Positions 24,737 to 33,930 of a stretch of DNA of 54,937 nt are shown one piece after another. This DNA comes from JALQUL01 sp964556425 (lineage in GTDB: Bacteria > Pseudomonadota > Gammaproteobacteria > Burkholderiales > Burkholderiaceae_C): contig CAZKWC010000015.1 in the NCBI GenBank assembly GCA_964556425.1, forward strand, positions 1 through 54,937, written 5' to 3'. The notes beneath the pieces are model-generated. The model was not told the DNA's origin and searched no databases. It saw only the letters and a program-made list of their open reading frames with translations. Position 1 is the stretch's first letter, and the number at the start of each line of letters is the position of its first letter. Made by a program: the position numbers and the translations under genes.

Positions 24737-25689
24737 CCATTAAACATGACCAATGGATTAGGAAAATAAACACTGTATTGTTCAATGATACAGAAGCCCT
24801 TGATTTGTCCGAACTTCATTTGAAATTTCAAACAGAAGGCGCTCAAGTTGAAAACCCGAACACTCTTGTATTACGAGTTTACAATTTATCAAAAAATACT
24901 TTAAACCGAGTTATTAATAACGGCGAGTTCAACAAAGTGGCAGTTAGCGCTGGATATCAAAATGGTAATTTTGGTTTAATTTTTAAAGGAGTTATCAAAC
25001 AGTTTAGAATAGGCAGAGAAAACGCTACCGATACCTACCTTGATATTTTGGCCGCCGATGGGGACTTTGAGTATAACCAAGGGGTTGTAAATACCACGTT
25101 ACAAGGTGCCAACAATACTCCTGCTAAAACAATTGAAGCACTTTCTTCAGCAATGGGCACCACTTTAGACTCAAGCAGTGTTATTTACGATAATCAACAC
25201 GTACCGAATATTAGGGGTACTGTTTTGTTTGGTATGGCAAGAGCTAGAATGCGCAATGTCGCAACTACTTTGGATGCCTCTTGGACGATAAGTAATGGTA
25301 AAATGGTGGTGGTGGCTAATTCAGGGTACCTTGAAGGCGAAGCTGTTAAAATTAATATAGCTACAGGCTTAATTGGGATGCCTGAACAAACCGATGGTGG
25401 TATTAAAATAAAATGTTTGCTAAATAGCCGAATCAGAATCGGTGGTTTAGTTCAATTAAATAATTCTGAAATCAACCAACTATTGTTTCAGAATCCGGAT
25501 GCTGCCCCAATCCCGTATGACCAATGGGCAGGGTTTCAAAATTTAGCATCATTGTCGCCAGATGGCACTTATATGGTATTTAGTGTTACTCATGAAGGTG
25601 ATACTCGAGGTACTCCGTGGTACAGTAACTTAGTTTGTTTAGCAGTTAAAGTAAGCGCTCCTTCTACAAAAAAAGTTGACCCAAGATAA
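24733..25689 (+). CDS. Baseplate hub protein, 318 aa
   Basis: Four-base overlap with the plug gene. The N-terminal LHLKFQTEGAQVENPNTLVLRVYNLS, then FKGVIKQFRIGRENATDTYLDI, belongs to phage hub proteins equivalent to T4 gp27. It precedes the spike gene with ATAATG overlap, as expected for an interacting pair. Confidence 0.8.
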   Translation: MTIKHDQWIRKINTVLFNDTEALDLSELHLKFQTEGAQVENPNTLVLRVYNLSKNTLNRVINNGEFNKVAVSAGYQNGNFGLIFKGVIKQFRIGRENATDTYLDILAADGDFEYNQGVVNTTLQGANNTPAKTIEALSSAMGTTLDSSSVIYDNQHVPNIRGTVLFGMARARMRNVATTLDASWTISNGKMVVVANSGYLEGEAVKINIATGLIGMPEQTDGGIKIKCLLNSRIRIGGLVQLNNSEINQLLFQNPDAAPIPYDQWAGFQNLASLSPDGTYMVFSVTHEGDTRGTPWYSNLVCLAVKVSAPSTKKVDPR

Positions 25690-26432
25690 TGGACAGACGA
25701 GAACGTATTGACAGTATTGAAACAGCCATCCTTACCGCCCTGCAAGGATGGCAGAAAGATTTGTGGACAGCATTGCCGGGAATTATTCAAAGTTTCAACC
25801 CTGAAAACAAAACATGCGAGGTGTTAGTGTCTATTCAAGCAAGACAAACTAACATAGAAACTGGTGAGTTTACTTGGGTTACCTTGCCGTTACTTGTAGA
25901 TTGTCCTGTGTTTTTTCCTTCGGGTGGCGGATATACCTTGACTTTCCCTTTAACTCTCGGGGATGAATGCTTAGTAATTTTTGCATCAAGATGTATAGAT
26001 GCTTGGTGGCAAAGCGGGGCATTGTCCAAACAAGCTGTAATGCGAATGCACGACCTTTCTGATGGGTTTGTTTTTGCGGGCATCAGCGCAGTTCCAAAAG
26101 TTCAACCTAACATAAGTACCAATAGTGTTCAACTTCGAACTAATGACGGGGATACCTATGTTGAACTTAAGGGGAGTGTTATTAATATTACTACCCCTGC
26201 CGCAGTAAATGTAAACTGTAATCGTGCAAATATTAACGCGGAAACTGAAGCCAAAGTAACTTCGCCAAGAATAACATTGCAAGATAGTGGTGCAAACCTT
26301 AGAACTTTAGTTACGTCAACGTTTGCAGAACTTTACAATGACCATACCCATACTGCATCAGGAGCTGGAAAGCCAGTTGCTGGAAGTCAGTCCAATGCAT
26401 CGCATTTAACTAACATAGTGAGAGCTGAGTAA
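25689..26432 (+). CDS. Gp138-type membrane-puncturing spike, 247 aa
   Basis: N-terminal TALPGIIQSFNPENKTCEV and VDCPVFFPSGGGYTLTFPL are the Gp138 OB-fold signature. The C-terminal half alternates short beta strands with hydrophobic residues (beta-helix needle) and ends with HTHTASGAGKPV. This is the tip of the tail tube that pierces the outer membrane. Confidence 0.88.
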   Translation: MDRRERIDSIETAILTALQGWQKDLWTALPGIIQSFNPENKTCEVLVSIQARQTNIETGEFTWVTLPLLVDCPVFFPSGGGYTLTFPLTLGDECLVIFASRCIDAWWQSGALSKQAVMRMHDLSDGFVFAGISAVPKVQPNISTNSVQLRTNDGDTYVELKGSVINITTPAAVNVNCNRANINAETEAKVTSPRITLQDSGANLRTLVTSTFAELYNDHTHTASGAGKPVAGSQSNASHLTNIVRAE

Positions 26433-26433
26433 A

Positions 26434-26793
26434 ATGGAATTAAGTTATCGTAAATTAGATGCTTCAGGGGATTATACTTTCGGACAAGGTAAATCAAATT
26501 TTCATCAAAATTCACCTGAAACAGTTGCTCAAGCAGTTAAAACTAGACTTGCCTTATTTGAAGGGGAATGGTTCCTTGACATTACAAAGGGAACGCCTTA
26601 TAATTCGAAAATATTAGGGATGGGGACTGTGAATGTTTACGATAGCGCTATCCAAGAAGTGATTGTAAACACGGTTGGAGTTACCGGAATTGTTCAATAT
26701 TCAAGCAGTGTTGACCCATCTACCCGAAAAGCTTCGGTAAACTGCGTTATTAACACTGTTTTCGGACGAGCCACTGTTGTTCAATATTTGTAA
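26434..26793 (+). CDS. Baseplate wedge protein, gp25-like, 119 aa
   Basis: Contains VKTRLALFEGEWFLDITKG and NSKILG, the features of the small wedge/sheath-initiator proteins (T4 gp25 type). Begins right after the spike and before the J-like gene, the standard order. Confidence 0.82.
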   Translation: MELSYRKLDASGDYTFGQGKSNFHQNSPETVAQAVKTRLALFEGEWFLDITKGTPYNSKILGMGTVNVYDSAIQEVIVNTVGVTGIVQYSSSVDPSTRKASVNCVINTVFGRATVVQYL

Positions 26794-26809
26794 CAGGTGA
26801 TAAATTAAG

Positions 26810-28000
26810 ATGCCAACCTATCCTTTAGCTTCATTAGCACCAACAATAGATGAATTCGGAATCAGTGCTCCACCTTATTCGGACATTTTATTAAGCCTTC
26901 AGGCTTCTTATCGTTTAATTTACGGAGCATCTAGTTATCTCGATGCTGATTCACAGGACGGTCAATGGATAGCAATTCTCGCTAAAGCTATTGATGATAG
27001 CAACCAAGCTGCAATAGCTGTTTTCAGGTCATTCTCTCCTACTTATTCACAAGGCACTAACCTATCTTCATTGGTTAGAATTAACGGGATTCTCAGAAAA
27101 TCGCCTACGTTTAGCATAGCTCAAGGGGATGTGGTTGGTCAAATAGGCACCGTTATTACCAACGGGGTCGTTCAAGACACTAACAATAATTTATGGAACT
27201 TACCACCAAATGTGGTAATCCCAACTACCGGCGTTATAAGTGTTACGGTTACTGCCCAGTCTATTGGAGACGTAGCGGCAGTAGCTGGCTCCATTAACCA
27301 AATTGCAACTCCGCAAAAAGGATGGCAGTCATTTATAAGCACTTCAGATGCTTCTAACGGCAGTCCGATTGAAACTGACTCTCAACTTAGAAATAGACAA
27401 ACTTTAAGTACAGCACTTCCTTCTAAAACTGTCTTAGAAGGAACTATTGGCGCTGTTACCAACGTGGCTGGGGTTGGACAAGTCAGAGGGTATGAAAACG
27501 ATACTGGAGCGGTTGATGCTAACGGTATCCCTAACAATTCAATATCTATAGTGGCTGAAACCGGTGATAGTTTTTTAATAGCCACCGCAATTGCTATCCA
27601 CAAAACACCGGGAACAAGAACATATGGTTCAACTTCTGTCACTGTGTACGACCAGTACGGTGCTCCAAACGCAATTAAGTTTTTCAGACCTACAATAGTG
27701 ACTATAGGAATAGAACTAACTGTGCATGCTTTGCAGGGATGGACTTCGGGGTATGTTGCTCTAATCAAACAAGCTTTGGTTGATTATGTAAACGCAATTA
27801 GAATTGGTGACAATGTTTACATTAATCGCCTCTTTGGTCCTGCTAACTTATACAATGACCCGACAGTTGGTCAAACTTTTGAAATTGATTTACTTCGTAT
27901 TAAGAAAAACTCAGGTTCGTTTGGCAATGCTGATATCCTAATTGCGTTCAACGAATTAAGTAAAACATCAGTTAACGATATTTTGGTAACCATAGTATGA
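26810..28000 (+). CDS. Baseplate J-like protein, 396 aa
   Basis: The N-terminal SYRLIYGASSYLDADSQDGQ, then GTNLSSLVRINGI, and central SPIETDSQLRNRQ / GTIGAVTNVAGVGQVRGYEN are typical of baseplate J (T4 gp6-like) proteins, which form the wedge triangles. Full length. Confidence 0.9.
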   Translation: MPTYPLASLAPTIDEFGISAPPYSDILLSLQASYRLIYGASSYLDADSQDGQWIAILAKAIDDSNQAAIAVFRSFSPTYSQGTNLSSLVRINGILRKSPTFSIAQGDVVGQIGTVITNGVVQDTNNNLWNLPPNVVIPTTGVISVTVTAQSIGDVAAVAGSINQIATPQKGWQSFISTSDASNGSPIETDSQLRNRQTLSTALPSKTVLEGTIGAVTNVAGVGQVRGYENDTGAVDANGIPNNSISIVAETGDSFLIATAIAIHKTPGTRTYGSTSVTVYDQYGAPNAIKFFRPTIVTIGIELTVHALQGWTSGYVALIKQALVDYVNAIRIGDNVYINRLFGPANLYNDPTVGQTFEIDLLRIKKNSGSFGNADILIAFNELSKTSVNDILVTIV

Positions 28001-28665
28001 GTTTGAATACTTATTTAAACCTTGTTACAAGCGAGCATTTTGACAAGCCAAAGTTTATTGAAACTATTTCAGTATCTTTAAAACCTCTCGTTGACATTCA
28101 AACTTCGGTTTTAAATTTCCCAGTTGATTACAATGTGGATACAGCTATTGGAGCCCAGCTTGATGTCATAGGGCAATGGGTAGGACGGAGCCGTCAAGTA
28201 AAAATTCCGTTAACAGATGTATATTTTTCATTTGATACTTCAATTGCAACAGGTTGGGATGCCGGAATCTGGAAATCGCAATTTGACCCTGATTCGGGAT
28301 TAACTAGTTTGCCCGATGAACAATACCGAATTTTAATAAAAGCTAAAATAGCTGCCAACAAATGGGATGGAACTACACCAGGCGCTTATTTAGCATGGAA
28401 AGAAGCTTTTGGGGAAGCATCACAAATCGTAATACAAGACAACCAAAATATGTCTATAATAATGGCTATATTTGGACTTCCTTCAGATACCGTATTTTTC
28501 AAGCTATTAGTAGAAGGGTATATTCCACTTAAACCAGAAGGGGTTAGGATTCTTAGCTATAACATAGCTCCTGATACCGGACCAATTTTTGCATGGGATT
28601 GTTCTTCTGAAGTTTTGAAAGGGTTTGACGAAAGCTCATGGCCTATTGAGCTAACTTCTGTTTAA
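27997..28665 (+). CDS. DUF2612 baseplate/tail protein, 222 aa
   Basis: The motif NVDTAIGAQLDVIGQWVGRSR followed by WDAGIWKSQFDPDSGLTSLP and DEQYRILIKAKIAANKWDGT defines DUF2612. Probably connects the wedge to the fibers (role of T4 gp7/P2 gpI). Four-base overlap with the J-like gene. Confidence 0.85.
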   Translation: MSLNTYLNLVTSEHFDKPKFIETISVSLKPLVDIQTSVLNFPVDYNVDTAIGAQLDVIGQWVGRSRQVKIPLTDVYFSFDTSIATGWDAGIWKSQFDPDSGLTSLPDEQYRILIKAKIAANKWDGTTPGAYLAWKEAFGEASQIVIQDNQNMSIIMAIFGLPSDTVFFKLLVEGYIPLKPEGVRILSYNIAPDTGPIFAWDCSSEVLKGFDESSWPIELTSV

Positions 28666-28674
28666 GGATTATGA

Positions 28675-29448
28675 ATGGCTGACTCTGAAATTTTAGCATT
28701 TGCCGGAACCGACACCACTACCAATTTGCTTACCCAAGCGGAATACTTAGCTGACCCTCAAAGAGAAATAGGCAACCAACCGGGAATTGCTAGGGGCAAG
28801 TTAGTAAATAAAGTATTGCGTCAGACAAGCTTGGTAGCCGCTGCTGTTGCACTATATGCTGCTGGTAAACAATCATTGAATGTAACCGACGACCTAACGC
28901 CAACCGAATTAGCGGCTATTCTTGAGGCATCATTAAACGCAGATTTTGCAACTATGGTCGGAGTTCAACAAGAAAAATACTCAGTTGCTGTAGCTACTGG
29001 AACTGCTAATGCTTTGGTTGGTGAATACCTGCCAGACATTACTTCACTTACAAATGGGATGAGTTTATTTTTAAGACCGTCTGCAGCTAACACCTCAACT
29101 ACCCCTACTTTTACGCCAAATACCGGAACAATTGCTGCTAAACCAATTATTAAAGGTAATAACCTACCTTTACTTGCAAAAGATATTGCAGGTGCTGGCC
29201 ATTGGCTCGAATTGCAGTACGATTCAGTATTGGATAAATGGGTTCTTTTAAACCCAGCCAAAGGTATCAATCCGGCTGCCGGTGCTACTGGCGGCAACGA
29301 TGACAAAATCTTTTGGGAAAATGGTCAAACAGTAACCACAGATTATACTATTACTACCGGTCAAAACGCAATGACTGCTGGTCCAATAACTATCAATAAC
29401 AATATAACCGTCACGGTACCAAACGGGTCAACTTGGAGTATAGTATAA
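28675..29448 (+). CDS. Tail fiber protein, 257 aa
   Basis: Follows DUF2612. N-terminal virion-binding part (FAGTDTTTNLLTQAEYLADP) and a repetitive Thr/Asn/Gly-rich body with TTDYTITTGQNAMTAGPITI near the C-terminus, a pattern common in trimeric fibers. Ends on the start of the next fiber gene (TAATG). Confidence 0.75.
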   Translation: MADSEILAFAGTDTTTNLLTQAEYLADPQREIGNQPGIARGKLVNKVLRQTSLVAAAVALYAAGKQSLNVTDDLTPTELAAILEASLNADFATMVGVQQEKYSVAVATGTANALVGEYLPDITSLTNGMSLFLRPSAANTSTTPTFTPNTGTIAAKPIIKGNNLPLLAKDIAGAGHWLELQYDSVLDKWVLLNPAKGINPAAGATGGNDDKIFWENGQTVTTDYTITTGQNAMTAGPITINNNITVTVPNGSTWSIV

Positions 29449-29996
29449 TGACTGTTAAGATTAACGGAACTACCGGCATTGAATTCTCAGATTCAACTGT
29501 TCAAAATACTTCACAGTCTCAGGTATTAGTGGTTCAAGACCAGAAGCCATCAGGTACCCAAGGCGGTACACCTGCTGCGGCAAACCAAACTACCCAACGA
29601 GTTCTAAACACTGTGGTTTACAACAGCATTGCGGGAGCGTCTTTAGCAGGTAATGTTATTACCTTGCCAGCAGGGGTTTATCGAGTTAGTGGGTGGGCGC
29701 AAGTAGGTAATGTTGGCAATGCAAAGTCATCTCTTTATAACAACACCACTAATGCTTTGGTAGTTGCCGGCACGTCTCAAAACCTTAATGATTTAACGTC
29801 AGCAGAGTTATTCAATATTGCAACAATTTTCGAAGGGGTTGTTGATATTTTAACGCCAACTTCATTTGATTTAAGAACCTATACTTCACTTAAGGGTAAT
29901 ACTTCATCGTTGCCAAACTCTGACTTCGGTTACCCAGTATCTCTTGCTGGCCAACCGGAGATTTACTCACAAGTAACAATAAACAAACTGAAATAG
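29448..29996 (+). CDS. Tail fiber or receptor-binding protein, 182 aa
   Basis: ATG 29448 overlaps the previous stop. N-terminus VKINGTTGIEFSDSTVQNTS is a fiber-type anchoring motif. The body (LPAGVYRVSGWAQVGNVGNA.. AKSSLYNNTT..) looks like a C1q/TNF-like jelly-roll head domain. Distal host-binding role inferred. Confidence 0.7.
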   Translation: MTVKINGTTGIEFSDSTVQNTSQSQVLVVQDQKPSGTQGGTPAAANQTTQRVLNTVVYNSIAGASLAGNVITLPAGVYRVSGWAQVGNVGNAKSSLYNNTTNALVVAGTSQNLNDLTSAELFNIATIFEGVVDILTPTSFDLRTYTSLKGNTSSLPNSDFGYPVSLAGQPEIYSQVTINKLK

Positions 29997-30009
29997 TTTA
30001 GGAAAAATT

Positions 30010-30359
30010 ATGGCAGGTATTCTAACAGTCGACGCTTTACAACTTGGCAATAGCGGGAGCTCTGCTAATAACCTTGTGTTCAAAACAAACGTAGATGGTT
30101 CATTCGTAATTGCCCGCGGAAACAATGGCAGCGCGTTAATACCAATTTTAAATATTGATGCAAGTGGAAAAGTTACTAGTGTTTTTGATACTGCCCCAGC
30201 CCAATTGAGTTTGACTCCCAGTGGGTATTCAAAGTTACCAAATGGGTTGATTTTGCAGTGGGGGGTAACTGCTTACGGCACCGGTTCATCTACTGACCAA
30301 GTTGCTTATTCAGTTTCTTTCCCAATTAGTTTCCCGTCACAATGTTTGTCAATTTCAAC
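30010..30359 (+). CDS. Tail fiber protein, 3' end lost in a gap
   Basis: N-terminus GILTVDALQLGNSGSSANNL is a fiber anchor. The segment KLPNGLILQWG followed by ..FPISFPSQCLSIS begins the C-terminal domain of many phage fibers (gp53/gp37-like), which usually continues for 60-100 residues. The frame runs into the N block, so the end is unknown. Confidence 0.7.
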
Positions 30360-30459
30360 NNNNNNNNNNNNNNNNNNNNNNNNNNNNNNNNNNNNNNNNN
30401 NNNNNNNNNNNNNNNNNNNNNNNNNNNNNNNNNNNNNNNNNNNNNNNNNNNNNNNNNNN
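30360..30459. other. Assembly gap (100 N)
   Basis: Exactly 100 N, a conventional placeholder whose true length is unknown. It breaks the end of the fiber gene and the start of the next gene. Confidence 0.98.
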
Positions 30460-30920
30460 ACAACTTAGGCAGCTTGGCTGGAAGGTACGACTCAGATATT
30501 CATCTTCCAGAACAAATTCCAGAAGATGCAATTGAAGCATCTGATGAACTATTTTTCAGAACAATTAACGAGCAAGATGGCACTTGGCAACTGATAGAAG
30601 GTGAAATAATCAAAGTACCTTTTCCCGAGCCAACCCCTGAAGAACTTTTCAATACAGTTACCAAACTATTTGAAGCAGCTGTTCAGAAAGAACTGGATGA
30701 TGATGCTATTGCTAAAGGTTACGATAACATAATTAGCGCATGCTCTTATGCGGGGGCGCCTAACCCGTTTCAAACAGAAGCCAAGGCATTTATTGCTCGT
30801 CGAGGAAATGCTTGGGCATATTGCTATTCCGAGTTAGTTAAAATTAAAAACGGTACCAGAGAGATGCCCACTATTGAACAAATTATCAGTGAACTCCCTG
30901 CAAGAATAAGCGCTGAATAA
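30460..30920 (+). CDS. Tail fiber assembly-like protein (DUF4376-like), 5' end lost
   Basis: The visible 153 residues include a PEPTPEEL linker and the C-terminal AKGYDNIISACSYAGAPNPF, KAFIARRGNAWAYCYSE stretches typical of fiber-assembly/DUF4376 proteins encoded right after fibers. The start lies in or before the N block. Confidence 0.75.
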
Positions 30921-30923
30921 ACC

Positions 30924-31550
30924 ATGAATATTTTTATTTTCATTTGGTGGGTGGTAAGCGTACCTTTAGATTTAATAGCGGTAAGCTTATCTTGGTTAGG
31001 AAGCCCTGTCTTTGCCTTATTCAAAGTAACAAAACCTAGAACGGATGTGGTCAAACGAAGAAAGAAACAAACAATTACTCTACCGCGTGACTATTTGCTG
31101 CCCATTTTCTCGTACGTTGCCACACATGATAATGCCGCTGATGAATGGTGGTACGGTATGTACAACATAGATTTCTATTTAAAATTTGTGCGCGAATGGA
31201 CGCAGTTAGATTATGACAATAGCTGGTTAATCCGTTATTTCTGTCGAATAGCTTGGATTATACGCAACCCTGCTTATGGGTTTGCGTACCAAGTACTGGG
31301 TATTAACTATATCAACGAAAGTCCTGAATACGAATATGTATCTAATAGGTTGCAGTTTAAAATTAAATGTTTTACTGCGGTGATTTTTGGGAAGACCTTG
31401 AGGGTGTATAATATTAAAGGTGACTTTTATTACAGCTCTAAACGAAAGGGTCTTAGATGTAACTTCAATCTTGGATATAAAGCCCATAAAGGTTTCAACC
31501 GGTTAATGCATGCCGCTCGTTTCAACCCATTCCGTCCTGTTAAAAATTAA
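30924..31550 (+). CDS. DUF7338-like phage protein, 208 aa
   Basis: N-terminal hydrophobic segment (residues about 2-32, IFIFIWWVVSVPLDLIAVSL) may anchor it in the membrane. The rest is rich in aromatic and basic residues, with DNAADEWWYGMY and RYFCRIAWIIRNPAYGFAY, which I recall from the phage family DUF7338. It lies between fibers and the lysis genes. Function unknown. Confidence 0.6.
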   Translation: MNIFIFIWWVVSVPLDLIAVSLSWLGSPVFALFKVTKPRTDVVKRRKKQTITLPRDYLLPIFSYVATHDNAADEWWYGMYNIDFYLKFVREWTQLDYDNSWLIRYFCRIAWIIRNPAYGFAYQVLGINYINESPEYEYVSNRLQFKIKCFTAVIFGKTLRVYNIKGDFYYSSKRKGLRCNFNLGYKAHKGFNRLMHAARFNPFRPVKN

Positions 31551-31562
31551 GAAAGACTAAGC

Positions 31563-31919
31563 ATGCCTGATGCAATAACTCATTCCCAGTTTACTGCTCC
31601 AATTGCTGCTGGCGCAGTATCAACTGCTATTGGATGGCTTTTTGGTATTCAAACTCCAATACTATTGGCTGCTTTTATAGGTTCATGGGTTGGGGCAGCT
31701 TGTTTACCTAAAATGAAATTTACAAGGGCGCTAATTCAAGTATGCACTTCGACAACCACTGCTGCTTACTTAGTTGGAATTTTAATTCAAGCGTGGCCTA
31801 ACTATAGTCAACGAGCAATATCATTTATTGCTGGTTTTGCAATTATATATTTTCATGATTTTATACTAACCCAAAGTAAAGATGCAATTGCTCGAGTTAT
31901 TGGAAAGGTTGGTTCATGA
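31563..31919 (+). CDS. Putative holin, 118 aa
   Basis: Three or four hydrophobic segments (about residues 12-30, 32-48, 58-77, 85-98), short and with a charged C-terminus. Directly precedes a second membrane protein, the amidase and the spanins. Assigned as holin by topology and position. Confidence 0.65.
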   Translation: MPDAITHSQFTAPIAAGAVSTAIGWLFGIQTPILLAAFIGSWVGAACLPKMKFTRALIQVCTSTTTAAYLVGILIQAWPNYSQRAISFIAGFAIIYFHDFILTQSKDAIARVIGKVGS

Positions 31920-32233
31920 ACCAAATTCAAACATTCATTGCTGCTCATTCTTTATATGATTTTATTCTCATTGGCATTGGCTTATATTGCGTCCTTGAAA
32001 GTTTAAGTGCGGCTGCCGACATGGAAAAAGGTGACCGGTTCTGCCGTTTCTGCGCTCATTTATTAGCGGCTTTATCTGGAATTTATGCAATAGCAATTGG
32101 AATCAAAGGGATTGCTAACACAGGGCATTTACTGGTATTTATTAACTTAGCGTTGTTCATGTGGCCAAGAATGGTATTCAGATTATTCGGTGGACAACGT
32201 TCTAATGATTACCATCGAAGGAAATACCAATGA
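31916..32233 (+). CDS. Small membrane protein of the lysis cassette, 105 aa
   Basis: Overlaps the holin candidate by four bases. Two to three transmembrane helices (about residues 14-30, 47-64, 70-88) and a strongly basic C-terminus (RLFGGQRSNDYHRRKYQ). Could be a second holin or an antiholin. Confidence 0.6.
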   Translation: MNQIQTFIAAHSLYDFILIGIGLYCVLESLSAAADMEKGDRFCRFCAHLLAALSGIYAIAIGIKGIANTGHLLVFINLALFMWPRMVFRLFGGQRSNDYHRRKYQ

Positions 32234-32784
32234 AAAGACGAATTTCCCAAATTATAATCCATTGTTCAGCCTCCCCAAATGGACAAGACTTAAGAGCCGA
32301 TTATATCGATGCTGAACACCGTAAAAGAGGCTTTAAAAGAGACTCTCAATGGATGCGTGCATATAACCCGCATTTAAAGTCTATTGGTTACCACAGGGTT
32401 ATCGGGGTCCATGGCTCCGTAGAAACTGGCCGCCATTTGGAAGAAATTGGGGCACATGTTCAGGGCAACAACAAAGATAGTGTTGGAGTTGTTTTGATGG
32501 GTTATGATAAATTTACACAGCTTCAATGGGATGGTTTGCGAAACGAAATAATCAAGTTATCATCTGAAATAACAGGTAGGACAATTTTATCAGCCGCTAA
32601 CGCATTACTTACGTTAAAAGAAGTTGGCATTACTGTAAGAGGTCATCGTGATTATTCACCTGATTTAAATGGGGACGGTCAAATTACTCGTTCAGAATGG
32701 ATAAAATTGTGTCCGAACTTTGAGGTTGGCCAATACATAAAACAAGGGATGACAGCTATCCCTTCAAATTTACTTAAGGTATAA
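32230..32784 (+). CDS. N-acetylmuramoyl-L-alanine amidase endolysin with EF-hand loop, 184 aa
   Basis: Amidase_2 fold: zinc ligands are H11 in IIIHCS, the His of VRGHRDYSPD and the Cys of KLCPNF. Between the last two lies DLNGDGQITRSE, a complete 12-residue EF-hand calcium loop. Cleaves the amide between MurNAc and the stem peptide. No signal sequence, so it needs the holin. Four-base overlap with the gene before it. Confidence 0.9.
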   Translation: MKRRISQIIIHCSASPNGQDLRADYIDAEHRKRGFKRDSQWMRAYNPHLKSIGYHRVIGVHGSVETGRHLEEIGAHVQGNNKDSVGVVLMGYDKFTQLQWDGLRNEIIKLSSEITGRTILSAANALLTLKEVGITVRGHRDYSPDLNGDGQITRSEWIKLCPNFEVGQYIKQGMTAIPSNLLKV

Positions 32785-32785
32785 A

Positions 32786-33304
32786 ATGCTAGAATCTCTA
32801 ATGTTAAAAATCAACCCTTACTGGAACATTATCAAAGCAACCTTGATTTTAGTGGTTATTGTAGGAAGTTTTGCTGCTGGATGGCAAACCCATAGTTGGA
32901 AAACAGACAGTGCTGCTTTGAAACAAGTCAATGTATCTTTGAAACAGGTTGATGAAGGTGCCAAACAAGTCAAAGTTATTGTTGAAAAAAGAGACAGTAA
33001 TGAAATCAAAGAACGAATTGTTTACCGAACTATAAAGGAAAAAATCAATGATATCCCGAGCGATAATGTGTGTTTTAGCCCTGAGTCTTTGCAATTGTGG
33101 AACAGCGCCATCCAAGGTGCGGATTCACATCGAACCGAGCCTGATGAGACAACCCCAACCGTTGATACCATTGCAACCGAAAAAGAAGTCCTTAGAAACG
33201 CAACCGACAACTTTGAAACCTGCAAAATAAATTCAGAGTGGCATAAAGCCGCTATTGATGAACTTAAACGTTTGGACGGTAAGGTTTGCTACTGCGGGGA
33301 CTGA
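32786..33304 (+). CDS. i-spanin (Rz-like), 172 aa
   Basis: One N-terminal transmembrane helix (about residues 17-35) followed by a long charged, partly coiled-coil periplasmic region (LKQVNVSLKQVDEGAKQVKV) and two C-terminal cysteines (CYCGD). Located after the endolysin and containing the o-spanin frame. Its last 16 bases overlap a convergent gene. Confidence 0.82.
   Translation: MLESLMLKINPYWNIIKATLILVVIVGSFAAGWQTHSWKTDSAALKQVNVSLKQVDEGAKQVKVIVEKRDSNEIKERIVYRTIKEKINDIPSDNVCFSPESLQLWNSAIQGADSHRTEPDETTPTVDTIATEKEVLRNATDNFETCKINSEWHKAAIDELKRLDGKVCYCGD
33048..33230 (+). CDS. o-spanin (Rz1-like) embedded in the Rz gene, 60 aa
   Basis: Lies entirely within the i-spanin gene in the +1 frame, with its own AAAGGAA site. 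N-terminal hydrophobic leader with cysteines (LALSLCNC) as an imperfect lipobox, then a proline-rich tail (RQPQPLIPLQP). Leader, size, proline content and embedding are all as in lambda Rz1, an outer-membrane lipoprotein that fuses membranes with Rz. Confidence 0.75.
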   Translation: MISRAIMCVLALSLCNCGTAPSKVRIHIEPSLMRQPQPLIPLQPKKKSLETQPTTLKPAK

Positions 33305-33624
33305 AGAAATTCGTACCTGGTTTTGCAATGAGGGCACCTTCTTAAAAGCTCTTCCAAAGAAGCTTTTTTGGCCATAGTATGGTCGGGTAACACGACTGCT
33401 AAAGGTTTAAGTGGACTTTTATGGGTATACCCGCGATTTAACATTTCACTAACTAATTCATCGTGCCTTGACTTAAAAGATTGAGGTTCTATGACATCCG
33501 AATCATAATACCCTTGAAGATTGATGCCTTTATTAGCTGCCCCGACATACATGTGAATTTCGTAATGTTCAGCTAATAAATGCTGATGACACATTATTCG
33601 AGGGTCTACCATCCATTGGCGCAT
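33289..33624 (-). CDS. Pyrimidine-dimer DNA glycosylase / DNA lyase (DenV-like), 111 aa
   Basis: The N-terminus RQWMVDPRIMCHQHLLAEH, then MYVGAANKG and RHDELVSEMLNRGYTHKSPL, is the short Pyr_excise group related to T4 endonuclease V. It would nick DNA at UV dimers. C-terminal CPHC may bind a metal. Second gene behind the promoter at 33896-33923. Confidence 0.8.
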   Translation of the reverse strand: MRQWMVDPRIMCHQHLLAEHYEIHMYVGAANKGINLQGYYDSDVIEPQSFKSRHDELVSEMLNRGYTHKSPLKPLAVVLPDHTMAKKASLEELLRRCPHCKTRYEFLQSPQ

Positions 33625-33630
33625 AATAAT

Positions 33631-33858
33631 TTATCCTAACATCGCTTCGATAGTTTCAGAACAACTTATTTCACCGCAAAAAGTTTCAAACCGAACTTTT
33701 GAAGCGCTGCTTAAGAATTTAACTTGGAATTCATGAATAAAATTAGTTATAGGTGGGCGACTAATTTTAGCAATTACAATTCCATTCTCGAGTAGGTTAG
33801 CTGCAATACCGCCCCTACGAGTCATAGTTACACCGTTTATTGAATATTGTTTATGCAT
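33631..33858 (-). CDS. Hypothetical protein, 75 aa
   Basis: Preceded by AGGAGAACAAAA. Beta-rich N-terminus (YSINGVTMTRRGGIAANLLENGIVIAKI). First gene behind its own promoter, whose whole leader is shared with the gene at 37971-38135. No family recognised. Confidence 0.6.
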   Translation of the reverse strand: MHKQYSINGVTMTRRGGIAANLLENGIVIAKISRPPITNFIHEFQVKFLSSASKVRFETFCGEISCSETIEAMLG

Positions 33859-33895
33859 TTTTGTTCTCCTGTTTAATTACCCAACTGATGATTCA

Positions 33896-33923
33896 ATTAT
33901 ACAGGAGTTAATCTAAAAATCAA
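33896..33923 (-). promoter_or_regulatory. Leftward promoter
   Basis: On the minus strand TTGATT (33923-33918), a 16-base spacer and TATAAT (33901-33896). The spacer contains the reverse complement of GAGTTAAT next to the -10 box. About 78 bases of leader down to AGGAG are nearly identical to 38132-38210. Confidence 0.75.
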
Positions 33924-33930
33924 CAATTAT

